A stretch of DNA of 64,000 bases, from NCBI GenBank assembly GCA_013368375.1, contig JAACJP010000004.1, positions 744,001-808,000 on the forward strand. Direction: 5' to 3'. This document shows positions 10,927-21,383 of this stretch, piece after piece. This DNA comes from Tricholomella constricta. Taxonomy: Eukaryota > Basidiomycota > Agaricomycetes > Agaricales > Lyophyllaceae. A program made the translations under genes and the position numbers. How positions within the stretch are numbered: the stretch's first letter is position 1; each line of letters starts with the position of its first letter. The notes beneath the pieces were generated by a model. It was not told the DNA's origin. It worked only from the letters and a program-made list of their open reading frames with translations, and ran no database searches.

Positions 10927-11754
10927 ATGCGTGCCTTATCTGCATTCTTAATTCTCGCTGCCTCTGGAAGGCCACATTTTATCTCCATCCTCTCCGCTGT
11001 GCGAGCACATCCCACATTGACGAAATCCCAGTCCGACGACTTGACAAAAGTACAATTTTTCCAGGTCAAGAGAGATGTTCCACCACCGCGGCCGGAAGCT
11101 TTCCTTACACCTGCAATTCTCATATCGTTCATCCTGTTCTTGCTCCTCTCGGGGTGCCTCCTCTCTCTCCTGTTCTATGGCCGAGAAATTCGTGCCTTCC
11201 TTTATCGGAAGCTGAAACGACAAAACTCACGACCACAGCCTGCACGAACGCTTGAACCAGAGCCCGCTCCTTCATCCGGTTCTGGGTTAGACGGTATGAG
11301 AAACGCGGAGGTCGCGCAGTTGAAAGAAAAAAGGAGGGCCATGAGACCACAGCTGTTCATCCGACTTCCTGTCAGCCCCCCTTCTCTCGTCCTTAAACAC
11401 CATTCCGAGCCTTTGTCGCCGATCGAGATCGATTGGGAACGCAAACACGTGGAAGATATTCGGCTTGAAGAAACACTTCCCCTGATGCCTGCGACGTCGC
11501 AGAGTAGCTCAACGAGTGGTGAATCAACTGGATCATCGAGCACAGGGTCCAGTACAGCTGTCGCCTCGGAGAAATCAGCCCTATCGTCGCCTGCAATCAT
11601 ATCGAGAAGTATGCCAGTGTTGGATATAAGGCCATCACCGCCGCTGGAGCCGTCACTGGAAGCAAACGACACGCAAGATTCAAATGTTCTTAATGATTTA
11701 CCTGAACTTCCGTTCCATCCATGCAATTTGTCGAAGACGAGGACCGCGATCTGA
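10927..11754 (+). CDS. Single-pass membrane protein with signal peptide and Ser-rich cytosolic tail
   Basis: A single uninterrupted exon of 275 codons from ATG at 10927 to TGA. The N-terminus (MRALSAFLILAASG) looks like a signal peptide. A short ectodomain is followed by a strong hydrophobic segment at about residues 60-82 (LTPAILISFILFLLLSGCLL) and then a basic stop-transfer stretch (YRKLKRQ). The tail is Pro/Ser-rich, with a run of Ser/Thr/Gly near residues 190-215. Such architecture is common in fungal surface sensor or anchor proteins, but the ectodomain here is very small. Family not recognised. An upstream in-frame GTG was not used as the start. Confidence 0.65.
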   Translation: MRALSAFLILAASGRPHFISILSAVRAHPTLTKSQSDDLTKVQFFQVKRDVPPPRPEAFLTPAILISFILFLLLSGCLLSLLFYGREIRAFLYRKLKRQNSRPQPARTLEPEPAPSSGSGLDGMRNAEVAQLKEKRRAMRPQLFIRLPVSPPSLVLKHHSEPLSPIEIDWERKHVEDIRLEETLPLMPATSQSSSTSGESTGSSSTGSSTAVASEKSALSSPAIISRSMPVLDIRPSPPLEPSLEANDTQDSNVLNDLPELPFHPCNLSKTRTAI

Positions 11755-12237
11755 CCAAACAAGGTGTCGATGTCAAGGATCGCGATGAGTAGCACAACCC
11801 ATCGGAGCCGCGTCAGGTCGCAATCAAAGCCACTCAGCTATCATTAGTGTGATCATTGTAATTGCATTTGCTGTTGTCACCTAGTTCAGTACCTGCAAGT
11901 CATCTGGTCAGTTGTTGTGGTTGTCGTCAAGTATAAAGTCAGCCAGGGTCAGCCACTGCCCAGATCAAGCGAGTCACGCTTACCTGGGCTGAAGCACACA
12001 AATCAAGACAAGGATCCCCAAGCTCCTTCACTCATACATTCATCGTCGATTCCCATATCTCTGTCAGCTCTGCAGCTTAATTGTTTTCCCTTTCGGATTA
12101 TAAGCTATCGTATCGCTGCTCTCGTTTCGTCCGACCTTGTGATTGCCTGGCACTGACGGAAGATTTTCAACGCCCTTTCACGACGCGACACGAACCATTA
12201 AGCAACATAGATTACATCCGAGTAGTTTGTCTGCGGA
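11755..12237. other. Intergenic, kinase 5' region
   Basis: Between the membrane protein gene and the kinase start, both plus strand. No gene seen; the pyrimidine-rich segments around 12030-12130 suit a fungal promoter and 5' UTR. Confidence 0.5.
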
Positions 12238-14439
12238 ATGGTAAGTCTGGATTATAATACTCTCCAATGATCGTACTTGATCTGCTTTGCATCTTGTCAA
12301 CATTAGGACGCACGCCAGCAAGATCCCGAAGAGTTCTACGTAAAACAAGACAGGATCGGTGCGTGTTACCCAACTCCTACATCCTCATCTCGCTCACTTT
12401 ACGATTAATTCAGGCAAAGGATCCTTTGGAGAGGTCTATAAGGGGTACGCTTTCTTCCGTCTTGCCCGATCTGTGCCGTCGCAACTGAACTTTTCCTTAG
12501 CTATGACAAACGAACCCAAAAGACAGTAGCTATCAAGATCATCGATCTTGAGAGTGCGGAGGACGAGATAGAGGACATCCAACAGGAAATTCAGATCTTG
12601 TCGCAACTGGACTCTCCTCATGTAACCAAGTGAGTTTTAACGCTCTGTTTTGGCCAGCTTCGACTGATGTCATCCTCTTGGAAAGATACCATGGTTCGTT
12701 TCTGAAGGGTTCCAACTTATGGATTGTCATGGAGTGGGTCTTTCCTGCGATTCCTAGTGCCGAATATTGACTCCTGTCATGGCAGATACTGTTCCGGTGG
12801 CTCATGCTCTGACCTAGTAAGCATCCTCACCACAATCGACGTGTCGTTCTCAGTCGAAGTACTAATGCTCATCACTAGATGAAGCCGGGTGTCTTTAGGG
12901 AGGAATACATCGCGATCATTGTGCGAGAACTCCTCCGTGGCCTTGAATACCTTCACACAGAGGGAAAACTTCACCGTGACATCAAAGGTCCGCTTTCGCA
13001 CATTCTAAATTAGGCCTATTATCAAGGGTCTCTTCTAGCTGCAAATATCCTGCTCTCTGCAGGTGGTGAAGTCAAATTAGCCGATTTTGGTGTATCTGGA
13101 CAGCTCTCAGGCACACTGTCGGCCAAGAAAAATACATTCGTTGGGACACCGTATTGGATGTCTCCAGAGGTCATCAAACAGAGTGGATATGACCATAAGG
13201 CTGACATTTGGAGTTTGGGCATCACCGCTATCGAGTTGGCGAAAGGAGAACCACCGTACGCCGAATTACATCCCATGAAGGTCCGCTTCGTTTTATCGAG
13301 TCGTTCGACGCGTTGTATATGGTATATGGCGGTCTCTTACTGGCACATTGGGCGTATAGGTCTTGTTCCTCATCCCTAAGAATCCACCTCCGACATTAGA
13401 TGGGAACTTCTCGAAACCGTTCCGAGAGTTTGTGTCGTACTGCCTGCAGCGGGATCCTCGAGACGTACGTTGCACATGTATTCATTTTTTGGAACCCGTA
13501 ACAATGTTTCACGACAGCGTCCATCTGCAAGGGAACTGCTGAAACACAAATTCGTTCGGATGGCCAAGAAGACCAGTTACTTGACTGAGCTGATTGAAAG
13601 ACACGAAAGGTGGAAAGCGGAAGGAGGGGAGCGACATGAAGATGAGGAACAAGATCTTATATCCGATCTGTAAGGTTGTCCTTCATTTCGGCGTTTATGG
13701 TATTCATTTTCGAATAATAGGCCTGCAAACGGAGATCCGGAGGATCTATGGGACTTCGGCACTGTCCGTCACCAGAGCCGTCCAACGACGATTGGGCGAT
13801 CAAACAACGTGGTGGTTTCGGGCCCTCCTCTCACTTGGGAGAATAACGGTACAAGACGCTCAGACGGCTCAGATTCCTCTTTCTCAACGCGTCAGGGATC
13901 CGGAGGCTCTGCGAAATTCGTCTCGTCGGTCAATACCAAAGGAGAGCTTCCACCGTTGCCCCCGTCGGCGCCGCAAACACCCAGCAGTTTCTCACAGTCG
14001 ACGGTGCGACACATGCCTCCGGGAACCCCTACGTCGAAGGGTGGCAGCCAGCGCACTATTCAAAGGGAACCCTCGGATGAGTACGATGATTATGACGATC
14101 AATATGTAGATTACCCCGCGAAGCCGGATCCGTTGCAAAAACTGGAGGATGTGCAGCTGGATGACGACTTGCCAGATACCACGATGCTCGATTCAGTGAT
14201 CCTGCCGGCGATCGCCTCGGTCAGTTCTTTTCCAGCGGTAACATCTCTCGAATAATCAAATGCTTATACAAGCCTACGTTTAGCTATTTCCCCGAGTGTC
14301 GACCCAGGAGGCACGGGTAGCGCTAAGCGCACTTCAACGCGCATTTACGGATGCCGAACGGATTATACCAGGCGTGACTATGGAGCTAGTGAACGAGATT
14401 GTAGAGTCGGTCGAGCATGTCGAGGATGAACGATCATGA
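12238..14439 (+). CDS. Ste20-family germinal-centre kinase (GCK-III type)
   Basis: The initiator ATG stands alone at 12238-12240, followed by a GTAAGT intron to 12306; exon 2 begins [17 protein letters not shown]. Splicing gives the full kinase: [12 protein letters not shown] (P-loop), VAIKIIDLE (catalytic Lys), LHRDIKAANIL, DFGVSG, then [19 protein letters not shown] and [20 protein letters not shown]. The [11 protein letters not shown] and DIWSLGIT signatures are Ste20/GCK hallmarks. A disordered Ser/Pro-rich linker follows, then an acidic block ([10 protein letters not shown]) and a short C-terminal helix region before TGA. Known relatives are yeast Kic1/Sps1, fission yeast Nak1/Sid1 and animal MST3/STK25, acting in polarity (MOR/RAM) or septation signalling. 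Length about 590 residues. Convergent with the AP-3 gene, 258 bp away. Confidence 0.92.
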
Positions 14440-14697
14440 AATACCTAATACCTGGAACCAATCCGGCTCACATTACCTATGCGCCTCACAGCTCACATTT
14501 TTGGACCTCTGACACCCATCTCGGTCATAATTGTCTGGCTCATCCGAGCCAGAGATCTCTCATGTATCCTAAACTCTAGCCATCGTCCTCCCGGTCCATT
14601 GCTCTCTGTGTTTTTGTATACGAACCCACCCCACAACAATAATAATTTAGCAGTCATAAAACATCTAGTGGAGGTGATGACTGTTTGAAATAACGGC

Positions 14698-17600
14698 TTA
14701 TGTATCGACATCGGCTGTTGTAGGTGTCCGTTTCTTTTTACCTGTTCCTTTCTTCTTCGAACGGGTCACCTTGATAGGATCTGGCGTACTGGTTCGAATG
14801 ACGTCGTCCGGTACTTCATATGGTGGGAACTTTGATAGTTGCGAAGGTGTAGGAGTATGGCTCTCAACGGGTGTCTCTTGCCCTGATATTGGTGCCGAGG
14901 CTGGATTTGAAGCAACGGCGCCCTCGGGCATCTCACCATCTCGGTCGATCACGAATGAGGTGGATGAGAAGGTCTGGGATGTTGTTTTGAGAGCTGGTAG
15001 AGCTTGCGTGGAGGGGCCTGTGAAAACCATCAATTGATCGGTTAAACAACGCATGGAAGGAGTGGCGACGAACCTGCAAGAGATGGCATCCCCTCGAGTC
15101 GCACGACCGGTATCGAGTCCAAGTCCTCCTCAGCTGGCTTTGGAGCATCAGTCATAATATAGTACGGATCGTCCCGGAGTTGCGCCAGACGCTCTGCTTT
15201 ACGCTACCGACAGTTTATATGTTAGAGCACAGAACATGATTGATGAGTAACAAGAAAATATACCTTCGCTCGCTCCTCTATCTCTTCGGGAGCCTCCATC
15301 TCCGACTCAACTGGCGTCAGGACGTCCCCGTCCACCAACAACGTCTCTTTCTGCTTCTTCTTTGAACTCTTAACCTTACCTTCGCTCACCTCCTTCCCTT
15401 TGCCCTTCTTCAACTTTTTCACCTTTCGTTCCGGCGGCTTCTCAGGAACGACCTCGCGGGGCGGCGGCACTATCCAGGCATCGAGATCCAGGCCGTCTGG
15501 TACCTGGACGCTTGCCTGGGCGCTCAGGGCGACGGGGTTGAGCTCGTAGGTTGCAGACAGCGGATGGATAAGATACATGCTTTTCGGGAAACGAGGCTCA
15601 GGGGACAGCCCTGACTCGGATGGCGTCGAGAAGCCTGGGGTGGTTGGGGGCTTTGGTCTGTGTGCGTCAAGGTCGGCCTGGATGAAGCGGAAAAGTTGCA
15701 AGGAGTTTGCTGCCTAGAGAAACAGGGGATTGGTAAGATGTTCAGAAACCTATGATTAGGGACCTACTCGCTCTTGCACCTCGATGTGCGGACTACTGAC
15801 AAGCTCGCTGAATCTGGTTGTCACCTGTTCGACGACGTTCTTGATTTCCACCAGGTCATCATCCTCCCATCGCTGAGCCACATCCGCTGCCCAAGACCCA
15901 AAAATCTTCGTGGCAGCTTGAACGTATACAGCAACTATCTCTGAGGAAAGGTTCGAAACTTCTGGCTGCAGAAGGTGAGGGAGAAGGTTCTGGGGTTCAG
16001 CTAGTTCACTAAATGCATCATTAGTGACCATCCTCCATAAGATTGAACATAGACTTACTCGCAATATTCACCACAGATCCAGGCGGCGGCCCAGAGGACT
16101 TCAGAGCAACTACCTTCCTCGTGAGCATTCCGTAGCATAGTGTCGTCACTGAGTAGTTGATACATCAACTTGACGGCATATCGCCGTACTGCACGAACAC
16201 GCCCCACAACGTCGACAAGCTGGTCGCGAATCTCCGAGCCCACATCAACAGCTGCAACATGCGCAAGGTCTACAAGGACAGAGATGTACCACTCAAAGTT
16301 CGTGACGTTTTCGAACGTTGATTGACTACACATGGTGAGAATTCGCTGGCAAAGAACGAGGCGGTATGCAGGTGATTGACTAGGGGATAGATGCGGCCTG
16401 GCGGAGGAGGGTGATACAGGAATCGTGTGTTGTGCGAGGGATTGGGCAGCGGTAGGTAGTATTGATGAGGAATTCTCGGGTACGAGATGGGAAAGGACTT
16501 GTTGGACGATCGATTGCAGATTTTCGCGATCAACCTGAAAGGAGTAAAGACATTGAGTGATACAATGTAAATACTTGAAAGCAGTTGGCAGACCATGGCG
16601 GAAACTAGATCGAGGGCTCGCATTCGAATGCTGATATCCTGATCGTTTACACTGGCAAGGATGGTATCCTGATATTCTGCTACCAAGTAAGGGTGGGAGG
16701 GGACGATCTTGGTCAAAGCCAATAAAGCAATATATTTCACTAGTGCGTTGTCAGGGAGCATAGATAAACAAGTCGATATGATGACTTACAATTCTGGTCA
16801 GCGTCCTGGATGAATGCGGCAAGCTTTGAAACACATAATCGCGCCAAAGAGTCGCCATTACTACCCTGTAGCATCCCTCCAATGATGCACGTGTGGACAC
16901 ATTCGTACAATAACGATATGGCTTGAGTCGTTGAGATGAGGTCCGTTATTGGGGGCTGCAGTTTTCTGACCAAGCGGGGTTCATATGGTGAGAGGGAACC
17001 AAACTTTTGACGGAGTCAGACTACATATCGCTGGATGATAGCTGACTTACCAGTTTGATGATCTTTATAAGCATCCAATTATTTGACGAAGTTGTCAAGA
17101 GATGGAATAGTTGAGGCGCTAACGATAGATAGTCTGTGGGATTGTGTCGGGCGAGTTCACACAGAACGTTAACGGTAGCTGCAACGACGCCTGGGAGAGA
17201 AAGATTCGGAAATAAGATAACGACAGATATGGACGATCGAAGAACAAGTACCAGGATCCACGTCCTCCAGTTTCTCTTCTAATCGCGTCCGCGCATGCTT
17301 GGCCGTTTCAGGATATTTGACAAGAACTTTGTAGAGTGCAAGTATCGCCCTTTTGCGGATGTGTGGTCGTGAATGATTAAGCATGGCAATCAACTCTGGC
17401 GAAAGGTCTCGTGCCAGATCTGGAGTGACGATGTGGGAGAGACCGTTCAGCGTAACGGCCACATCTGCAGGGGTAGAGCCCAAATCCTAAGATAATGATC
17501 AAGCTCCAATTCAGCCGAGTTGCGCTCTGATTCTCACCTTCTTCAGGAGGTTCGTCGTCAGCATTAGGACGTCCGTATCTTCGTTAAACGATTGTGTAGC

Positions 17601-17917
17601 TGCGAGGTATCCAACACTCTTCAGATGAAATCGCGGTGAAGACATGACCTCTACAACATGAAAGGACGCCCATCCCATGTCGTAACCCAACATATCGAGC
17701 TGAAACAATGAACAAGCAATTTAATGACGCGCGGACAGAGGGACGGGGTTGCACGACGCACATATGTTAATTTTAAGACAGCCCCCGCCTTAAGCTCCAT
17801 ATCATCGCCCTTTATTTCATTCCTAATCTCATCCACGGCCTTGTATATGAATTTGGCCTCATCCTTCTTATTGGCTCGGAGACCACGAATGAGGTCTTGT
17901 AGTGTTCGCTCCCACAT
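14698..17917 (-). CDS. apl5: AP-3 adaptor complex subunit delta
   Basis: The ATG at 17917 starts MWERTLQDLIRGLRANKKDE, closely resembling AP-3 delta N-termini, and later exons give LDMLGYDMGWASFHVVEVMS, KSVGYLAATQSF and ALNGL-type helices (STPADVAVTLNGLSHIVTPD). The whole is an alpha-helical adaptin trunk of HEAT-like repeats spread over a dozen or so exons with short introns, followed by a linker with Lys-rich blocks (KVKKLKKGKGKE, SKKKGTGKKKR) and TAA at 14698-14700. Estimated 860-880 residues. Known role: large subunit of the AP-3 coat that sorts cargo from Golgi/endosomes to the vacuole. The region upstream in the same frame shows no better start. Internal exon edges were not all fixed. 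Confidence 0.9.
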
Positions 17918-19028
17918 GCGATCGATGTCGAAAGCCCCCTTTCAGTAAGATTCGCGGAAGCCCAGAGTCAAAGACACGCTAGGAGTAAGAGTACCCGTCC
18001 AAAGACGTCGTTGAACGAGAATTAGCACGACGGATGTATGGTGTCAGGCGCAGTGCTTGCGAGGATTGACGGCCCGATCCATTCTCGCGTTCCACGTGGG
18101 TGGCCCTGTGTCTTGACCTCACCTATCTCAGTCACTCAGGACTCTCAAAACCATCACTGGCGATTTATTCTTTGCAAGAGCACAAGATTCAACTGCATCT
18201 CAATCGATGTATTCAATCCTTTCCTGCGAAATGCCATGTTGAGTCTTGAACAAAACAGTGCGCTATCAACAACTGTAATTTTTGCAATGCATTTCATCTT
18301 CGAAATGCTACATAGAGGATGCACGCGTCTACATGAGCCTCTTGTCTCCAGCGATTTCTATGGACCGTTGTTCCGTTCAAAAGAAACTCTCTCATAATTA
18401 TTTTGGCGTCCGTCGACCCCGATCTGCACCTATATCTGACCTTAAAAGCGGCAATAGGCCATAGGCTGGTCATGGGCGACCCAGAACGTCCTGCTAGTCT
18501 AAGGAATGTCACAAAGCTGCCCTCGCAAGCGCGCTTGGACTGTGGGCTGCACCTAGCTATCTGCCGAAGATGTCAAGACGCGAACCGTGCATTCCGGCTC
18601 GCCAATGACCATCGGAGGGCGACAGTGGATTGCCCGAGGCTGTCCGAGGATATACTGCTTTGGCATCGGCGTCTCCGCTTGACAAACACAGTGTTTGTTC
18701 TCTCTCGTGATTGTTGATAATAATAATCGTGGTTCATCGTACCTCTTCGTTGCTTCGATGAGAAGCGTTACGCCTTATCCTCCTGAAATCTCAAAAGGTC
18801 TCATGGGTCAGGAAGACTTTCCTTAGACGTGTCTGCGTGTTTTCCGGCAGACTTATCTTAGCGATGCCACACCATACTCTGCGTCTACATCGAAACACAA
18901 TCCTCTGTGCCCAGGAACCAGTCCCAGTAATGTATATCCATCGGTGAGTTGATGTAAGGGCGCCTGCAGGGGCGGGCCTTCACTGGGTTCGGCTTAGATT
19001 GTTCACGCAGTAGACAGGGTAACAATAT

Positions 19029-19115
19029 CTTCGTTGCGCGGGGGAAAGAGTCAGTCTACGGCGTGTAAGTAAATCAATGGGGAAGAACCGACCTTCGTTG
19101 CGCGGGGGAAAGAGT
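19029..19115. repeat. 23-bp direct repeat pair with an adjacent inverted element
   Basis: The 23-mer starting CTTCGTTGCGCGGGGGAAAG occurs exactly at 19029-19051 and again at 19093-19115. The second copy's first eight bases are repeated in inverse at 19121-19128 (CAACGAAG), allowing a small stem-loop. Confidence 0.8.
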
Positions 19116-19288
19116 AAGGGCAACGAAGGGGGAGGGAGATTAATGAATGAAATGAAAGGGTTCTTAGGATGAGTAATCAAGGAAGTAAAGCGTACGAAAG
19201 GGAATGGTTGATACCTAAATGTAAGTGCATGGCTTCTTGTCCGAGGGGCCTGTGTGGCCCCGAGGGGAGTGTGTTGAAGGTAGTATTG

Positions 19289-19314
19289 TAGCCGAGTGTA
19301 GCTACACTCGGCTA
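19289..19314. repeat. Perfect 26-bp palindrome
   Basis: The two 13-base halves (TAGCCGAGTGTAG and CTACACTCGGCTA) are exact reverse complements with no spacer. It is isolated in the gene-poor region. Possible dimeric-factor binding site, cruciform or remnant of an insertion. Confidence 0.9.
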
Positions 19315-21383
19315 AATGATCATGTGACTTGGAGTGGTGAGCTCGATGCGCCATCAGCGCGTGGCGGGCTTACAGTTGAGCGGATCTTCGGCTTCCCGCG
19401 CAGTATTTGACCGTCGAGCGCTCGCTACTACTTGATCTATGTTAGGTGGCCTCCTTTCCTTATCCCAACGAGCAGTGACTATGGTGGATAAGTGAGTGTG
19501 CACGATTATATCAAATTTCACATTTCGTTGGGAGCGAATAGGATCTGATAGATTTTTGTCATCGAACGTAGACCATGTTGAGGAGAAAGTAGGAAGGTGA
19601 CCGTGGGCTCCAGGAAGATTACCCCCCATGCTCCCAGTCTGGACCAAGAGAGAGTGAAAATAGTCCCGCGGACGTGAAAAATGCTTATCTCACCTCTAGC
19701 TTAGCTTCAGACATCGTTTCCCGCGTCGCACGAGCCACACGATCTGCACAGAATTAACTGGGTGGATGGGCCAAGTTGTCGACAATCCTGAATTTCCCTG
19801 GCGTGACAATAAGAGTCCTAGAAGTTCCGCTCCAAAACGAGCTGGGCTCTCTAAATTGGAGGCCACCCAAGGCATTGCCAGTCTAGCAGGTTCTTTGCGT
19901 CGACTCGGGACCTGCTACTCACATTTGATGTGATTTTCCTCCCAAAAGGAATGATCACGGAAGAATAGTCTGTGCGTGTTAACGAGACGGTGCTGCTGTG
20001 GTGCTTTCTACCTTAGGCTGGCTCTGAAGGTCGTGTGGGATCATAGCGGCGTGATTTAAACATGTCAAAGCGATGATTGACGTTTTGAGTGCCTGACGTT
20101 ATGACGGTTCGAAACCAGCTTGCATAAAATAACCGACTACCTTGGGCCAAATTCTGGACATCGGCCCCGAGGCCATTCAGCGTGCGACCAAAAAATCCTC
20201 CTTTGGTGCTACGGGAAAATCGGGTTCCTAAGGGTGCCCAGCGCGCTCCTCCTTGGCCATTGGCCAACGTCGTGTGTCAAACGTATATATAACAAATGGA
20301 TGATTGAATGTTGATATCAATCAGGCGTTCCTGACGACATGGTGTACTTGACTTTTTCTCGCCGTTGTGAAAGTGTCTTGCAGATTCTTTCTGTCTTCGC
20401 ACACACAGACGTTACAGGTGGCATGAACTTCGAATTCGAAATGATCCACTTGCACCTTACACCCACTCATTAATTCCAGAGAACATGTCAAATTACGCGC
20501 ATCGCATAACACGCAACCTACCGTGGTCTTTGTCCAGATTTCAGCTCGCAGCTGCACAAACACGCGTACTCTTGTATCAAACCTGGGCCCGAGCCAAGCG
20601 GCGTCAACAAAATGCTCTTCTTCCCGATATGGAAATTTGTTTTCCAAATTAGGAAGGCGACGATAGTCATCTAAGTCTTTTACCTTGCGCTCTACTCGGT
20701 GTCGATGCATATCTGCTCCAGGAGGGCTACCACCTACTCGTATGATATGGTTTCTATGCAGGCTCTCAGCGTTCTACATAGAAGAGCAGCGACAGTCTCG
20801 TGAGGCACAAGAGTTGTGATATGATCAAACACCTATCACCATGTTTGTCTCAACAGACACAATCATACATCTTCGCACTTGAAAAAAGCACTATACACGC
20901 GTAGACAGCGGAAATGATACGGCTGATATTGATCAAAAGAAGCACCGTGGTTTCTCCTTCCGTGGTGGACGCAACTACAGCGAGTGTCCAGTCAGTGGGC
21001 CAGAACTGTCTAGTGACGCAGAGTTCGCCAAGCTGCGGTGGGACCAGGAAGCTGCACAGGTGTAAGTGTTCGCTTGATCGTGCTCTAGCGTTTGGTGACC
21101 GAGGGTCCTGGGGAGCGGCATTCATTGCGTAGATTTACACAGGATTAAGGGGAAGCATGTGACTGACTGTTTGAGTTGCAGCTACGCTCGCATTGTTCAT
21201 CAACGGCTCGGCGTAAAACTGAGTGTGGGTACCACCCAACAGGACCTTCAAATAGCTGAGGTATCATACCTCCATACTTAACTCCTCTCTCGCCCCTCTC
21301 CTCCTTACACACACATCCATCAACTCCCACGACATCCTATAGACCAGCCCTCACTTCACAAGACAGGACACATAGACACACCA

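Larger units (their letters stand above)
17918..21383. other. Gene-poor 3.5-kb region
   Basis: Separates the AP-3 start from the monooxygenase start. Open frames up to 129 codons occur on both strands (for example 20321-20710 minus, 18403-18717 plus), none with a recognisable domain. It contains a 23-bp direct repeat and a 26-bp perfect palindrome (listed separately). The segment at 21240-21383 is pyrimidine-rich and A/C-rich, consistent with the promoter and 5' UTR of the downstream gene. I see no transposon ORF or LTR here. Confidence 0.55.

Noticed and set aside
20090..20130. GGTTCGAAACC resembling a tRNA T-loop
   Set aside because: Flanks do not pair into a T-stem or acceptor stem.
20321..20710. 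129-codon minus-strand frame in the gene-poor region
   Set aside because: Composition is mixed and no motif or homologous family is apparent.
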